Assembly: GCA_025055835.1 (NCBI GenBank)
Contig: JANWWR010000118.1
Span: 1 to 39,479 of the forward strand
DNA from: Gemmatales bacterium
GTDB taxonomy: Bacteria > Planctomycetota > Planctomycetia > Gemmatales > HRBIN36
Length of the DNA: 39,479 nt
Direction: 5' to 3'
Shown: piece after piece, positions 17,752-26,621 of the stretch
How the letters are laid out: every line of letters begins with the position of its first letter
Numbering within the stretch: position 1 is the stretch's first letter
Program-made: the position numbers and the translations under genes
Notes under the pieces: generated by a model
Seen by the model: only the letters and a program-made list of their open reading frames with translations
Told to the model about the DNA's origin: nothing
Database searches by the model: none

Positions 17752-19035
17752 ATGGATCATTTCCAGTATCACGACCACGTTTTGTACTGCGAAGCGGTGC
17801 CGGTGCGTCTGCTGGCCGAAACCTACGGCACGCCGTTGTGGGTCTACTCCAAAAAGACGCTTCTGCATCACGTCCACGTCTTGCAGCGGGCCTTCGCCTC
17901 CGCCGATCCGCTGATCTGCTACAGCCTGAAGACCAACGGCAATCTCAGCATCGCGCGGTTGATGCGGGAGGCGGGCACCGGCTTCGACGTGACCAGCGGC
18001 GGCGAGTTGTACCGGGCTTTGCTCGCCGGCGGCACGGGGGACCGCATCGTCTTCGCCGGGGTGGGCAAGACCGACGAGGAAATGCGCTACGGCATCGAAG
18101 CCGGGGTGCTGATGTTCAACGTCGAAAGCGAAGGCGAATTGGACGCCCTGGCTGCGGTCGCCGAGACCCTGGGTAAGAAAGTCGCCATCGCCCTGCGGGT
18201 CAATCCCGACGTGGACCCGCACACCCACGTCAAGACCACCACGGGGAAGCGGGGCACGAAATTTGGCCTGGACTGGGACCGCATTCGCAGCATCGGCCAG
18301 AAACTGGTCGGGCATCCCTGGATCAGCTTGCAGGGGCTGCACATGCACCTCGGCTCGCCGATCTACACCACAGAACCGTATCGGCAGGCACTCGACCGGG
18401 CCGTTCCCCTCATCGCCCAGCTGCGGCAGATGGGACACACGATCCGCTATCTGAACACGGGAGGCGGCTTCGGCATCAACTACCGCAAACAGGAAGCCTT
18501 GCCGGCCGAGGCCTTCGCCGAGGTGATCCTGCCCGCGGTCCGCATGACCGGCTGCCAGCTGATTCTCGAACCGGGCCGGTTCATCGTCGGCAATGCGGGC
18601 ATCCTGGTCAGCCGGGTGCTGTACACAAAGGATTCCGGCGGACGGCATTTTGTGATTCAGGACGCGGCCATGACCGACCTGATCCGGCCGACGCTTTATG
18701 AGGCGTTTCACCGCATCTGGCCGGTGGAGCCGTCACCGGACGTGCCCGCGCCGCCGGAGGACTACGAGGCTCCAATCCCAAACACCCAGCTATGCGACGT
18801 GGTCGGCGCAGTCTGCGAGTCCGGCGATTATCTGGCCCGGGACCGCTATCTGCCTCGGCTCAAGCGGGGCGATCTGCTGGCGACGTTCAGCGCCGGGGCC
18901 TACGGCATCGCCATGAGTTCCAATTACAACGGCCGACTGCGGGCTGCCGAAGTGCTCGTGGACGGGCATCATCATCGGCTCATCCGCCGCCGGGACACCT
19001 ACGAGGATCTGGTGCGGCAAGAGATCGAGATTTGA
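17752..19035 (+). CDS. lysA: Diaminopimelate decarboxylase
   Basis: Decarboxylates meso-diaminopimelate to L-lysine, using pyridoxal phosphate, as the last step of lysine synthesis. The 427-residue protein is a fold-type III (alanine racemase-like) enzyme. The PLP lysine is Lys60 in CYSLKTNGN. LNTGGGFGINY is a phosphate-binding glycine-rich loop, EPGRFIVGNAG a conserved PLP-domain segment, and CESGDYLARDR the dimer-interface Cys-Glu motif of the active site. GGAAACCG directly precedes the ATG; the ribosome binding site is weak. Confidence 0.95.
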   Translation: MDHFQYHDHVLYCEAVPVRLLAETYGTPLWVYSKKTLLHHVHVLQRAFASADPLICYSLKTNGNLSIARLMREAGTGFDVTSGGELYRALLAGGTGDRIVFAGVGKTDEEMRYGIEAGVLMFNVESEGELDALAAVAETLGKKVAIALRVNPDVDPHTHVKTTTGKRGTKFGLDWDRIRSIGQKLVGHPWISLQGLHMHLGSPIYTTEPYRQALDRAVPLIAQLRQMGHTIRYLNTGGGFGINYRKQEALPAEAFAEVILPAVRMTGCQLILEPGRFIVGNAGILVSRVLYTKDSGGRHFVIQDAAMTDLIRPTLYEAFHRIWPVEPSPDVPAPPEDYEAPIPNTQLCDVVGAVCESGDYLARDRYLPRLKRGDLLATFSAGAYGIAMSSNYNGRLRAAEVLVDGHHHRLIRRRDTYEDLVRQEIEI

Positions 19036-19124
19036 AGGGACAAACCGCTCGGCAGGTCGAGGACGAAGCCGGGCCGATGCAATTCCTTGATGAGAACAGA
19101 CGAAGACATCTGGAGAGGCACATC

Positions 19125-21386
19125 ATGATCCGCTTCACATCCGCGCTCGTGCTGCTGTTTCTGAGCAGCGCAGCAGCCCTGGCCCAGGACGATGACCTGT
19201 ACCTGCCCTACAACAAGGTGCCGGAAACCACTCGCGAATTCTGGGCCGTCGTCAAGTACGAGATCAATCTCGGCAACTACCGCCGAGCGCGCGAGCAGCT
19301 CAAGAACTTCTGGGACCGGCTCAGCGCCGAACCGGACCAGGAAAAGTTCCTCATCTCGCTCTATGAGAAGGACGGCCTCGGCTACTTCGTCAAACTCAGC
19401 AACATTCCCGAACTGCGGGAATTGAAGGAAAAGGACCCGGACACCGAGAAGGAGCGGCCCGTCGTGGATCTGCTCATGCAGCGGATCAGCCGGGCGGTCA
19501 CGGCGCGGCTTCGGGATCCGGAGCGTATCCGCTTCTTCGTCCGCCGACTCGCTGGCAGCACGGAAGAGCGGGCCTATGCCATCGAGCAGCTGCGGCGTGT
19601 CGGCCCGGCCGCTGTCCCCGCCATCGTCGAAATGCTCCGCGATCCGCAACTCGACGCCAAAGCCAAGGAGCCGTACTATTCTGCCCTCTTCAAACTGAAC
19701 CGCGATGCGGGACCGCCGCTGCTCGCCTGCCTGGACAGCAAGGACGCTCGGCTCCAGATGATGGTCCTCGACTGGTTCCTGTTCAGCGCCGATGAGCGGA
19801 TCATTCCTTACCTGTGGTACCTGTCCGCCAGCAAGGACGCGATGCCAGCCATTCAGGACCGAGCCAAGACCGCTCTGAGCCGCTTCACTCGCACTCCCAT
19901 CTCCGAATTGCCCGATCCCAAGGCGATGTGCCTCAAGGAAGCCGCTCGCTGGTACAACCACCAAGTCGAACCGCCGCCGGGTGAAAGCCCGACCGTCTGG
20001 GTCTGGGACGAAACCGCCGGGCCTCTGCCGAAACTGGTGACGCAATCCCAGGCGGAGGAATACTGGGCGACCTATTGGGCCCGCAAGGCGTTGGACCTGG
20101 ATCCGACCTACGAACCGGCCCAGATTCTTCTTCTCAGTGCAATGATGGACAAGGCCCACGAACGCGGCGGCGTCGAACAGGGCCTGGACAAGATCGCTCC
20201 GGAAGTCCATCAGCTTCTCAGCGGCTCCCGCAGCCAATTGCTCGAAAACATCCTCGATAAGGCGATGGCCGAGCATCGCAACGCTGTCGCCTTGGCTGCG
20301 GCTCGGGCCTTGCAACCGATTGGCGAATGGCGGCTGGTACGCAATTCCGCTTCGGGTTTGCCGCCCTTGGTGCGAGCCTTGAGCTACCCCGACCGCCGGG
20401 TGCAGATGGCCGCTGCCGAGGCGATTTTGAACATCCCCACGAGCGACGGTTTCCTCGGGGCCAGCCGTGTCGTCGAGGTGCTGCGTCGGGCCATCACCGG
20501 CGACGTGATGCCTCGGGCCTTGATCGCCTTTTCGGATGAAACCGCCGCTCGCCAATTCGCCGATCTGGTTCGACAACTGGGCTTCGAGCCGAGCATCGCC
20601 CTCAACGGGCGTCAGGCCGTGAAACTCGCCGCGGAACTGGGCGATCTTGAAATCGCCTTCCTCGATCCGAAGTTGTCCGAGGTCGGCGGCGTCAATGCGG
20701 TGGTGGCTCAGCTGCGCGGCAATGCCGACACCGCCGGCATCCCCATCGTGCTGGTCGGTGAACCGGATCAGGAAAGAGCGATGAAGTCGCTCGCTTCCCG
20801 CTATCCGCGGGTCAGCGTGATTTCGCCGCCGCCTGTCACTTTGGAAATGCTGAAGCTGAACCTCGATCCGGTTCTGAAGGACCGCGAGAGCGTTCCGCTC
20901 TCGGCGGCGGAGCGGAAAGCTTACGCTGAGAGTGCCTTGGAATGGCTGCGGCGAATGGCCTCGGGAGAAAAGCCGGGCTACGATGTCCGTCCGGCGGAAC
21001 CAGCACTGCTGCGGGCCTTGGGCGACGACGATCTGGCAGCCGGGGCCTCGGCTGTGCTGGCCCTACGCGGCGGCAAGGCGAATCAACAAGCTCTGGCGGA
21101 TCTCGTCCTCAGCGGGTCTCGCTCCGAGGAAGTCCGCGCGGAGGCGGCGAGGCATCTGCGAGCCAGCATGCAACGGCACGGCATCTTCCTGAAGCCGGAG
21201 CAGTTGTCGGCACTGGTGAAACTGCCCGAGACGGTGCAGAATCCCGCGTTGAAGGCGGAGGCAATCCGCATCGCCAACAGCCTTCAGCCGGACCCCTCGG
21301 CGGACGGCTCCCGTCTCAAGGCCGTGCCACCGGCGTTGCCACGTCAGGGGCAGGAAGGACAGGGACGGCAAGAAGAGAATCCGTGA
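19125..21386 (+). CDS. Exported HEAT-repeat protein with embedded receiver-like domain
   Basis: A 753-residue protein of unknown function. The ATG at 19125 is chosen because GGAGAGG lies 6 nt upstream and a clean signal peptide results (MIRFTSALVLLFLSSAAALA, cut before QDD); the frame extends far upstream into lysA. HEAT-like helical repeats are seen at about residues 130-210 (GPAAVPAIVEMLRDPQLDAK) and 395-450 (LPPLVRALSYPDRRVQMAAA). At about 463-585 there is a response-regulator receiver-like unit. It opens with ALIAFSDETAARQFADLVRQ, has AFLDPKLSEVGG with Asp514 in the phospho-acceptor position, then IPIVLVGEPDQ, but SPPP where the receiver lysine-proline normally lies. HEAT-like text resumes afterwards. 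A receiver fold on an exported protein is unusual. The Gfo/Idh gene follows after 29 nt. Confidence 0.75.
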   Translation: MIRFTSALVLLFLSSAAALAQDDDLYLPYNKVPETTREFWAVVKYEINLGNYRRAREQLKNFWDRLSAEPDQEKFLISLYEKDGLGYFVKLSNIPELRELKEKDPDTEKERPVVDLLMQRISRAVTARLRDPERIRFFVRRLAGSTEERAYAIEQLRRVGPAAVPAIVEMLRDPQLDAKAKEPYYSALFKLNRDAGPPLLACLDSKDARLQMMVLDWFLFSADERIIPYLWYLSASKDAMPAIQDRAKTALSRFTRTPISELPDPKAMCLKEAARWYNHQVEPPPGESPTVWVWDETAGPLPKLVTQSQAEEYWATYWARKALDLDPTYEPAQILLLSAMMDKAHERGGVEQGLDKIAPEVHQLLSGSRSQLLENILDKAMAEHRNAVALAAARALQPIGEWRLVRNSASGLPPLVRALSYPDRRVQMAAAEAILNIPTSDGFLGASRVVEVLRRAITGDVMPRALIAFSDETAARQFADLVRQLGFEPSIALNGRQAVKLAAELGDLEIAFLDPKLSEVGGVNAVVAQLRGNADTAGIPIVLVGEPDQERAMKSLASRYPRVSVISPPPVTLEMLKLNLDPVLKDRESVPLSAAERKAYAESALEWLRRMASGEKPGYDVRPAEPALLRALGDDDLAAGASAVLALRGGKANQQALADLVLSGSRSEEVRAEAARHLRASMQRHGIFLKPEQLSALVKLPETVQNPALKAEAIRIANSLQPDPSADGSRLKAVPPALPRQGQEGQGRQEENP

Positions 21387-21415
21387 GGGGCATCCAATCC
21401 GGTCAGGAGATCGGC

Positions 21416-22435
21416 ATGGTTCGCATCGGCATCGTCGGCATCGGCTTCATGGGCATGATTCACTTCCTGGCCGCCCGTAAACTCCAGGGAGCGGCCGTGA
21501 CTGCCCTGCACAGCCGCGACCCGAAGAAACTGGCCGGGGACTGGCGTTCCATCCAGGGCAATTTCGGTCCCCGCGGCGAGATGATGGACCTGAGCGGCTT
21601 CAAGAAATACCAGCGGTTCGAGGACCTGCTGGCCGATGCCGACGTGGACCTTGTGGACATCTGCCTGCCGACCCATCTCCACGCTCCCGCCGCCATCGCT
21701 GCTTTGAAGGCGGGCAAGCACGTCCTCGTCGAGAAAGCGATCGCGCTCACGCCGGAAGATGCCGAGGCGATGGTCGAAGCAGCCCGGCAAGCCCAGCGGC
21801 TTCTCATGGTCGCTCACGTTTTGCCGTTTTTCCCCGAATTCGCCTTCGCCTTCGAGACGATCCGCAGCGGCCGCTATGGCAAGCTGCTGGCCGGTCAGTT
21901 TATCCGGGTCATCAGCAAACCGGACTGGTCGGCGGACATCGCCGACGCGGCCAAGACCGGCGGTCCTGCCGTGGATCTCCACGTCCATGACACGCACTTC
22001 ATCGGGCTGATCGGCGGAGTGCCGCGAGCGGTTTTCTCTCGGGGCGTCGTCAACAATGGCGTCGTCGAGCATCTGACGACCCAGTACGTCTACGACGACG
22101 GACCTGCTCTGAGTTGCACCAGCGGGGCGATTTGCCAGAAGGCCCGGCCGTTCGTGCATGGCTATGAGTTGTACCTGGAGCAGGCGACGCTGACCTATCA
22201 ATCCGATGGCCGACCGCTGACCGTGCTTCACGCCGACGGCAACACGGAGAAGCCCGCCTTGTCTGGCGGCGACGACGCCACGGCGGCTTTCACGGCGGAG
22301 TTGCAGTGCGCTGCCGACGCGGTTCGCTCCGGCAAGGAACCGGACCTGCTCAGCGGCAGACTGGCTCGGGATGCCCTGGTGATGTGCTTCAAAGAGATCG
22401 AGTCCGTCCGCACCGGCCAAGCCGTGCCGCTTTGA
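21416..22435 (+). CDS. Gfo/Idh/MocA family oxidoreductase
   Basis: A 339-residue NAD(P)-dependent sugar or polyol dehydrogenase of the glucose-fructose oxidoreductase family. The start at 21416 follows AGGAG by 7 nt; the longer frame reaching into the HEAT gene is rejected. The N-terminal Rossmann fold begins MVRIGIVGIGFMGMIH. The EKP motif appears as EKA in HVLVEKAIALTP. The C-terminal domain carries DLHVHDTHFIGLI, corresponding to the catalytic His-containing helix. No signal peptide is present, so it is cytoplasmic. The substrate is unknown. It is 29 nt downstream of the HEAT gene and ends 12 nt from the convergent aquaporin gene. Confidence 0.9.
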   Translation: MVRIGIVGIGFMGMIHFLAARKLQGAAVTALHSRDPKKLAGDWRSIQGNFGPRGEMMDLSGFKKYQRFEDLLADADVDLVDICLPTHLHAPAAIAALKAGKHVLVEKAIALTPEDAEAMVEAARQAQRLLMVAHVLPFFPEFAFAFETIRSGRYGKLLAGQFIRVISKPDWSADIADAAKTGGPAVDLHVHDTHFIGLIGGVPRAVFSRGVVNNGVVEHLTTQYVYDDGPALSCTSGAICQKARPFVHGYELYLEQATLTYQSDGRPLTVLHADGNTEKPALSGGDDATAAFTAELQCAADAVRSGKEPDLLSGRLARDALVMCFKEIESVRTGQAVPL

Positions 22436-22447
22436 GACAGTGATCCG

Positions 22448-23200
22448 TCACGTCTTATTTTCGCCAGGCAAGAATAGATTGACGTACAAACCGCCAGCCA
22501 GAATGCCGCCAACGATGGGTCCAACCCAGTAAACCAGGTGGTCGCGCATCTTGTCGAAGCCCATGATTCCGGCCTCCCAGATGGCGGGACCGAAGGCCCG
22601 GGCCGGATTCATCGCCGCTCCGGTCAAGGGTCCGCCCATGAGGATGTCCGCCGCCACGATCAGGCCGATGGCGAAGCCCCCCACCTTGGGAGCACGGGGA
22701 TCGACTGCGGTGCCAAACACCGTAAAGACCAGCAGGAACGTCAGAGCGACTTCGATGGCCGCCGCCCACGCCTGAATCTGAAGCGTGCTGGTCTGTTCGG
22801 TGATGTGCAGAATCTTCGTGTTGATGTGCGGCGTGCCGAAGGCGGCGTCCCGCGCCACGGCGGTTTGCTGTTGGAAAAAGAGGACCAGCAGGCCGCCGGC
22901 GATGACCGCCCCCAGAAGCTGGAACACGATGTAGGCCAGTGCCATGTCCGTGTCAATCTTCTTGTACACCCACAGGGTAATGGTGACGGCCGGATTGAGA
23001 TGTCCGCCGCTGATCGCCATCGTGGCCGTGATGCCGATGCCCAGCGCCAATCCGTGCGCAATGGCGACGCCGAGCAGTCCCGAGCCGGACTCGCCGTAGC
23101 TTTGCAGCATGGCGTTGACGCAGATGGCCCCCGCTCCGAGGAACGTCAGGAAGAACGTGCCCACCAACTCCGCAATCCCGGGCCGCAGATACTTCTCCAT
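22448..23200 (-). CDS. Aquaporin (MIP family channel) with TIP-like filter
   Basis: A 250-residue, six-helix channel of the major intrinsic protein family. The start at 23200 is preferred: GGAG lies 9 nt upstream and the protein begins MEKYLRPGIAELVGTF; an upstream ATG at 23248 has no ribosome binding site. Both NPA motifs are present, Asn69-Pro70-Ala71 in GGHLNPAVT and Asn198-Pro199-Ala200 in AAMNPARAFGP. Counting from the NPA boxes against E. coli AqpZ (F43, H174, T183, R189), the selectivity filter is His49, Ile186, Ala195, Arg201. That set resembles plant tonoplast intrinsic proteins rather than AqpZ or GlpF, so ammonia, urea or peroxide passage is possible besides water. It is convergent to the Gfo/Idh gene. 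Confidence 0.93.
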   Translation of the reverse strand: MEKYLRPGIAELVGTFFLTFLGAGAICVNAMLQSYGESGSGLLGVAIAHGLALGIGITATMAISGGHLNPAVTITLWVYKKIDTDMALAYIVFQLLGAVIAGGLLVLFFQQQTAVARDAAFGTPHINTKILHITEQTSTLQIQAWAAAIEVALTFLLVFTVFGTAVDPRAPKVGGFAIGLIVAADILMGGPLTGAAMNPARAFGPAIWEAGIMGFDKMRDHLVYWVGPIVGGILAGGLYVNLFLPGENKT

Positions 23201-23559
23201 CGGAAACTTCTCCAGGTATTCTCGGGGCCTACCTTTCCCCGGCCGCATCGTGCAACAGTCACTTCGACAGGAGGGTATCTAATCGGCACAAGCCGCGGGT
23301 GTCAACGGGGCAGCCTGCATTTTTGGCCCCACCACGGTCCCGCTTGAGGTGCTTCCATCATTGTGCCCGTCGAAGCTCGGCGGTAGAGTGGAACCAGGCT
23401 TTACCTGTTCCAACGGTCTTCAGGCACTTCGCTTCGCCTTGGCCAGGGGCCGTCTCCATCCCGTGGCTGAACCTCGCCTGAAAAACGTTGCGCACGCATA
23501 ACCGCGCACCTAAACTATGCTTGTTTTCGCAACCAGAAAGATAATCGAGGTTTGCATCC
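23201..23559. other. 359-nt divergent intergenic region
   Basis: This is the spacer between the aquaporin and aldolase genes. No gene is recognised. A candidate promoter for the aldolase lies near its right end. The remaining sequence shows no clear repeat or RNA fold. Confidence 0.4.
23488..23516 (+). promoter_or_regulatory. Candidate promoter of the aldolase gene
   Basis: TTGCGC (23488-23493) is followed after exactly 17 nt by TAAACT (23511-23516), about 45 nt before the ATG at 23560. Each hexamer matches the consensus at four positions. Confidence 0.38.
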
Positions 23560-24468
23560 ATGCAGCGGCACACCGGCCTGATCGCGGCGACCTTTACCCC
23601 GTTTCACCCTGATGGCAGCCTGAATCTGTCCGCCGTCGAGTCCCAAGCCCATTGGCTGCAATCGGTTGGGATTCGAGCCGTGTTCGTTAACGGCACCACG
23701 GGGGAGGGACCGTCTCTCACGGTTGAGGAACGCAAAAATGTTGCGCGGCGATGGTGCGAAATTGCCCGGAGAACGAATCTCCAGGTCCTGGTGCACGTCG
23801 GCGGGGAATGCCTTCAGGACTGCGTGGAACTGGCCAGGCACGCGCAACAAGTTGGGGCCTCAGCCATAAGTTGCTTTGCCCCAAGCTATTACAAACCTTA
23901 CTCGGTTTCCGGACTAGCCGCGTTCTGTCGGGCTGTGGCCGACGCTGCACCTAGTCTGCCGTTCTATTACTACCACATTCCCGGCCGAACCGGCGTGACG
24001 ATCCCCGTCAGCGATCTGTTGCACGAGGCAGCGGACAAGGTTCCCACCTTGGCAGGAGCGAAGTTCTCCCACGGCGATCTGGTGGATTTGTTGCGCTGCC
24101 TGCGGTTCCAGGACGGCCGCTTCAACATGCTCTTCGGTTTGGATGAAATGCTGCTGCCGGCCTTGGCCCTGGGAGTGCGAGGGGCGGTAGGGACCAATTA
24201 CAACTACGCTTCGGGGCTGTATCTGCGATTGTGGCAAGCAGTTGCGGAGAATGAGTGGGAAACGGCCCGGGGCCTTCAAGCCCAAGCCAACGAGCTGATT
24301 GGCCTTCTGGCCCGTTTTGGCTTTCTCCAAGCAGCTAAGCGAGTTATGGCGATTCTGGGTGTCGATTGCGGCCCCGTTCGTCCACCCCTGGCGGAGCTGG
24401 ATGGGGACGCCGAGAGAATGTTGCGCCGGGAACTCGACCGGATCGGGTTTCCGCAGAATTACCGCTGA
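23560..24468 (+). CDS. DHDPS/N-acetylneuraminate lyase family aldolase
   Basis: A 302-residue class I aldolase of the NAL/DapA superfamily, which splits or joins a pyruvate unit through a Schiff base. Features seen: GTTGEGPSLT near residue 45 (carboxylate-binding loop), YYYHIP with Tyr138 as the catalytic tyrosine, and the Schiff-base Lys168 in LAGAKFSHGDL. The YHIP motif and F after the lysine are closer to N-acetylneuraminate lyases than to dihydrodipicolinate synthases, so nanA-like activity is the best guess. Other keto-sugar acid aldolases of this superfamily are possible. It is a single gene, ending 8 nt from the convergent protease-like gene. Confidence 0.83.
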   Translation: MQRHTGLIAATFTPFHPDGSLNLSAVESQAHWLQSVGIRAVFVNGTTGEGPSLTVEERKNVARRWCEIARRTNLQVLVHVGGECLQDCVELARHAQQVGASAISCFAPSYYKPYSVSGLAAFCRAVADAAPSLPFYYYHIPGRTGVTIPVSDLLHEAADKVPTLAGAKFSHGDLVDLLRCLRFQDGRFNMLFGLDEMLLPALALGVRGAVGTNYNYASGLYLRLWQAVAENEWETARGLQAQANELIGLLARFGFLQAAKRVMAILGVDCGPVRPPLAELDGDAERMLRRELDRIGFPQNYR

Positions 24469-24476
24469 GCGGGGAT

Positions 24477-26612
24477 TCAGATGCGGTCCAGTCCTTCGAT
24501 CCAGCTCATGAGCGCGCGGATTACCCCGGCATCGGAGACGTAGCCGTTGCCATGTTCCGGCAACTCGCGGTAGTTGACCGGGAACCTGTGGCCTTCCAAG
24601 GCGGGTTTGAGAGCGCGGAAGGCCTCGATCTCCGGGTCTCGTCCGCCGCCGACGAGGAAAAACGACAACCGATTCCCGCTCAAGTCGCGGGGCAGATTGG
24701 GCAGTGCTCCGCCGAAAACCGCTGCCCCACGAATCTGTTCGCGGGCGTCGAAGGCCAGATACAGGGCGAACGTAGCCCCGTCAGCGAGTCCATGCGTCAC
24801 GATGCGCGAGCGGTCCAGAGTGTACTCCGAGGCAATTTTGCGCAGGTCATCGCGAATCAAATCGGCCTCGCTGGTCAACCAGCCAGACGGATTCTCGGCC
24901 TTCGGGCCTAGGAGAATCAGATGATGCTTCTTGCACAGATCCTGCCACAGTCTGAGGATCGCTTGCTCCATCGAGTCGCCAGCAGGATGCAGCCAGATGA
25001 CCAGGCCGTGGGAGATGTTCGGATCATAGTTCTCCGGCACATAGAGCCAGTACGCATGGCCGGTGGCGGGGTCGGTACGCTGAATCAGGCCCTTGGGCGC
25101 GTCCGGTTTGGGAGCCGGGTCCGGTTGACGGGCGTCGCCGGGCCTTGGTTGGGGCATGGGCCGGGGTTGCGGCATCGGAGGGGGACCGGGGGGTTGTCCC
25201 CCGGGACGACCTCCGCCGGGCAGCACGAGAGGCTGTTTGGGTGCGAGGGCCTGCTTCAGGGTGCCTTCGGGAAGTTCATCGTCAGGCAGTTCGGGAGTCA
25301 ACTCGGCCAGGCGTACCTTGATCTTTTCGATCTTGTCGGCATCCTTGCGTTTCACGTCGAGTGTCACTTCAGAGCCGGGGGCTTGGCGGCTGATGGCCGC
25401 GGCCAGCGTCCCGCGGTCCAGAAGCGGCTGCTCGTTTACTCGAAGAATGCGGTCGCCGGGACGAATGCCCGCCTGACGAGCCGGGCCGTTGGGGAAAACG
25501 TAGCGGACAGCGACTCCGGTTTCCGGGTCGTCCCGCATGGGGAGGATGCCGAGAAACGCCACCGCCGTCGCCTCCACCGGTCCGGTCAGTTCGATGTTCG
25601 GAAAATCGAGCACCTGATCGCCGCGTTTCACCTTGAGACTCACACGGTCCCCGGCATATTTGACGCCGAGAATGTGCTGGACCTGGGCGTAGCGGACGAC
25701 GGGCTTGCCATCCACTTCGACGATCACATCTCCCGGCAGAAGACCGGCCTTGGCTGCCGCCATGCCGGGCGATACCTCGCCGATCACGGGCGGCGCGGCA
25801 AACTGATCGCGGCTTTTCATGCGGATTCCAAGCAGCCCTCGGACCAAAGATTTGCCTTGCTTGAGCCGGGGCAGGGCGGCAAGAACGTCTTCCATCGGAA
25901 TGGCGAACCCGATGCCGCCGTCGTACCACTCGACCCCGGCGGTTTCGTCATCCCGCTGGGGCGAGAGCGGAACCAGGATGCCAAGAACACGGCCTTCCAG
26001 GTCGATGAGCGGTCCGCCGTAATTGACCGGAGAAACCTTGGCGTCGGTCTGAATCGCCTTTCCCCAGATGCGGTCCTTGGCACTGATGATTCCCACGCTG
26101 ACCGAGGGCGGCCCAGCGGAGACATCGGCCCAGGTCCGACCGACCGCCAAGGCCCACTGTCCCAGGCGAATCTCCGACTTGGGCACGAAAGCGGGAGTTG
26201 GCAGCCCGGTCGCCTCCACCTTCAGCAGCGTCAGCATCCGCGTCTGGTCCTGAGCGACGATCTGGGCATTGAGCGGTTCCTGACGCCCGGGAAGGTAAAC
26301 CGCGACGGCGGAGGGCTTGCTGGCGAAGTTGAAGGAACTCGAAATGATATAGCCTTCTGGATCGACGATCACGCCGGTGGTCGGGCCGAGTCCTTTGCGG
26401 ACGCCGCCAATTACTTCCAGACCGCCGACGGTGCGAATCTGCACAACAGTCGGGGCGATACGTTCCAGAGCGGCCTTGGTGGCCTGCTCCAGAGCGGCAT
26501 CCAAATCGTCGCCGTTGGCTGAGACATTGCCCGCAACCAGAAACAGGGCACAACTGAGCGGAATCAACATCCGAAGAAGCGTCGTCTGGCGCATGGCCTT
26601 TTCTCGCATCAT
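24477..26612 (-). CDS. Double pseudoenzyme: inactive HtrA-like protein fused to inactive alpha/beta-hydrolase
   Basis: A 711-residue exported protein, last in its operon. After a signal peptide (LIPLSCALFLVAGNVSA) comes a trypsin-fold domain at about 40-245. Aligned with the intact HtrA of the same operon, all three catalytic residues are replaced: His by Phe94 (GYIISSSF), Asp by Met126 (QDQTRML) and Ser by Tyr198 (PVNYGGPL). Two PDZ domains follow (about 259-340 and 353-437, with LLPGDVIVEVDG and IRPGDRILRVNE), then a Pro-rich linker (465-508). At 515-711 there is an esterase-like alpha/beta-hydrolase in which the nucleophile elbow reads GLADG, with Ala610 for the serine, while Asp659 and His687 remain plausible. 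It probably binds peptides or acts as a scaffold rather than cutting. GAGG overlaps the upstream stop codon 9 nt away. Confidence 0.85.
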   Translation of the reverse strand: MMREKAMRQTTLLRMLIPLSCALFLVAGNVSANGDDLDAALEQATKAALERIAPTVVQIRTVGGLEVIGGVRKGLGPTTGVIVDPEGYIISSSFNFASKPSAVAVYLPGRQEPLNAQIVAQDQTRMLTLLKVEATGLPTPAFVPKSEIRLGQWALAVGRTWADVSAGPPSVSVGIISAKDRIWGKAIQTDAKVSPVNYGGPLIDLEGRVLGILVPLSPQRDDETAGVEWYDGGIGFAIPMEDVLAALPRLKQGKSLVRGLLGIRMKSRDQFAAPPVIGEVSPGMAAAKAGLLPGDVIVEVDGKPVVRYAQVQHILGVKYAGDRVSLKVKRGDQVLDFPNIELTGPVEATAVAFLGILPMRDDPETGVAVRYVFPNGPARQAGIRPGDRILRVNEQPLLDRGTLAAAISRQAPGSEVTLDVKRKDADKIEKIKVRLAELTPELPDDELPEGTLKQALAPKQPLVLPGGGRPGGQPPGPPPMPQPRPMPQPRPGDARQPDPAPKPDAPKGLIQRTDPATGHAYWLYVPENYDPNISHGLVIWLHPAGDSMEQAILRLWQDLCKKHHLILLGPKAENPSGWLTSEADLIRDDLRKIASEYTLDRSRIVTHGLADGATFALYLAFDAREQIRGAAVFGGALPNLPRDLSGNRLSFFLVGGGRDPEIEAFRALKPALEGHRFPVNYRELPEHGNGYVSDAGVIRALMSWIEGLDRI

Positions 26613-26621
26613 GGCGGATCC

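Noticed and set aside
20942..21415. Upstream extension of the Gfo/Idh oxidoreductase into the HEAT-repeat gene
   Set aside because: The extension overlaps 445 nt of a supported gene, has no domain, and the internal ATG at 21416 has AGGAG at 7 nt and starts the Rossmann strand.
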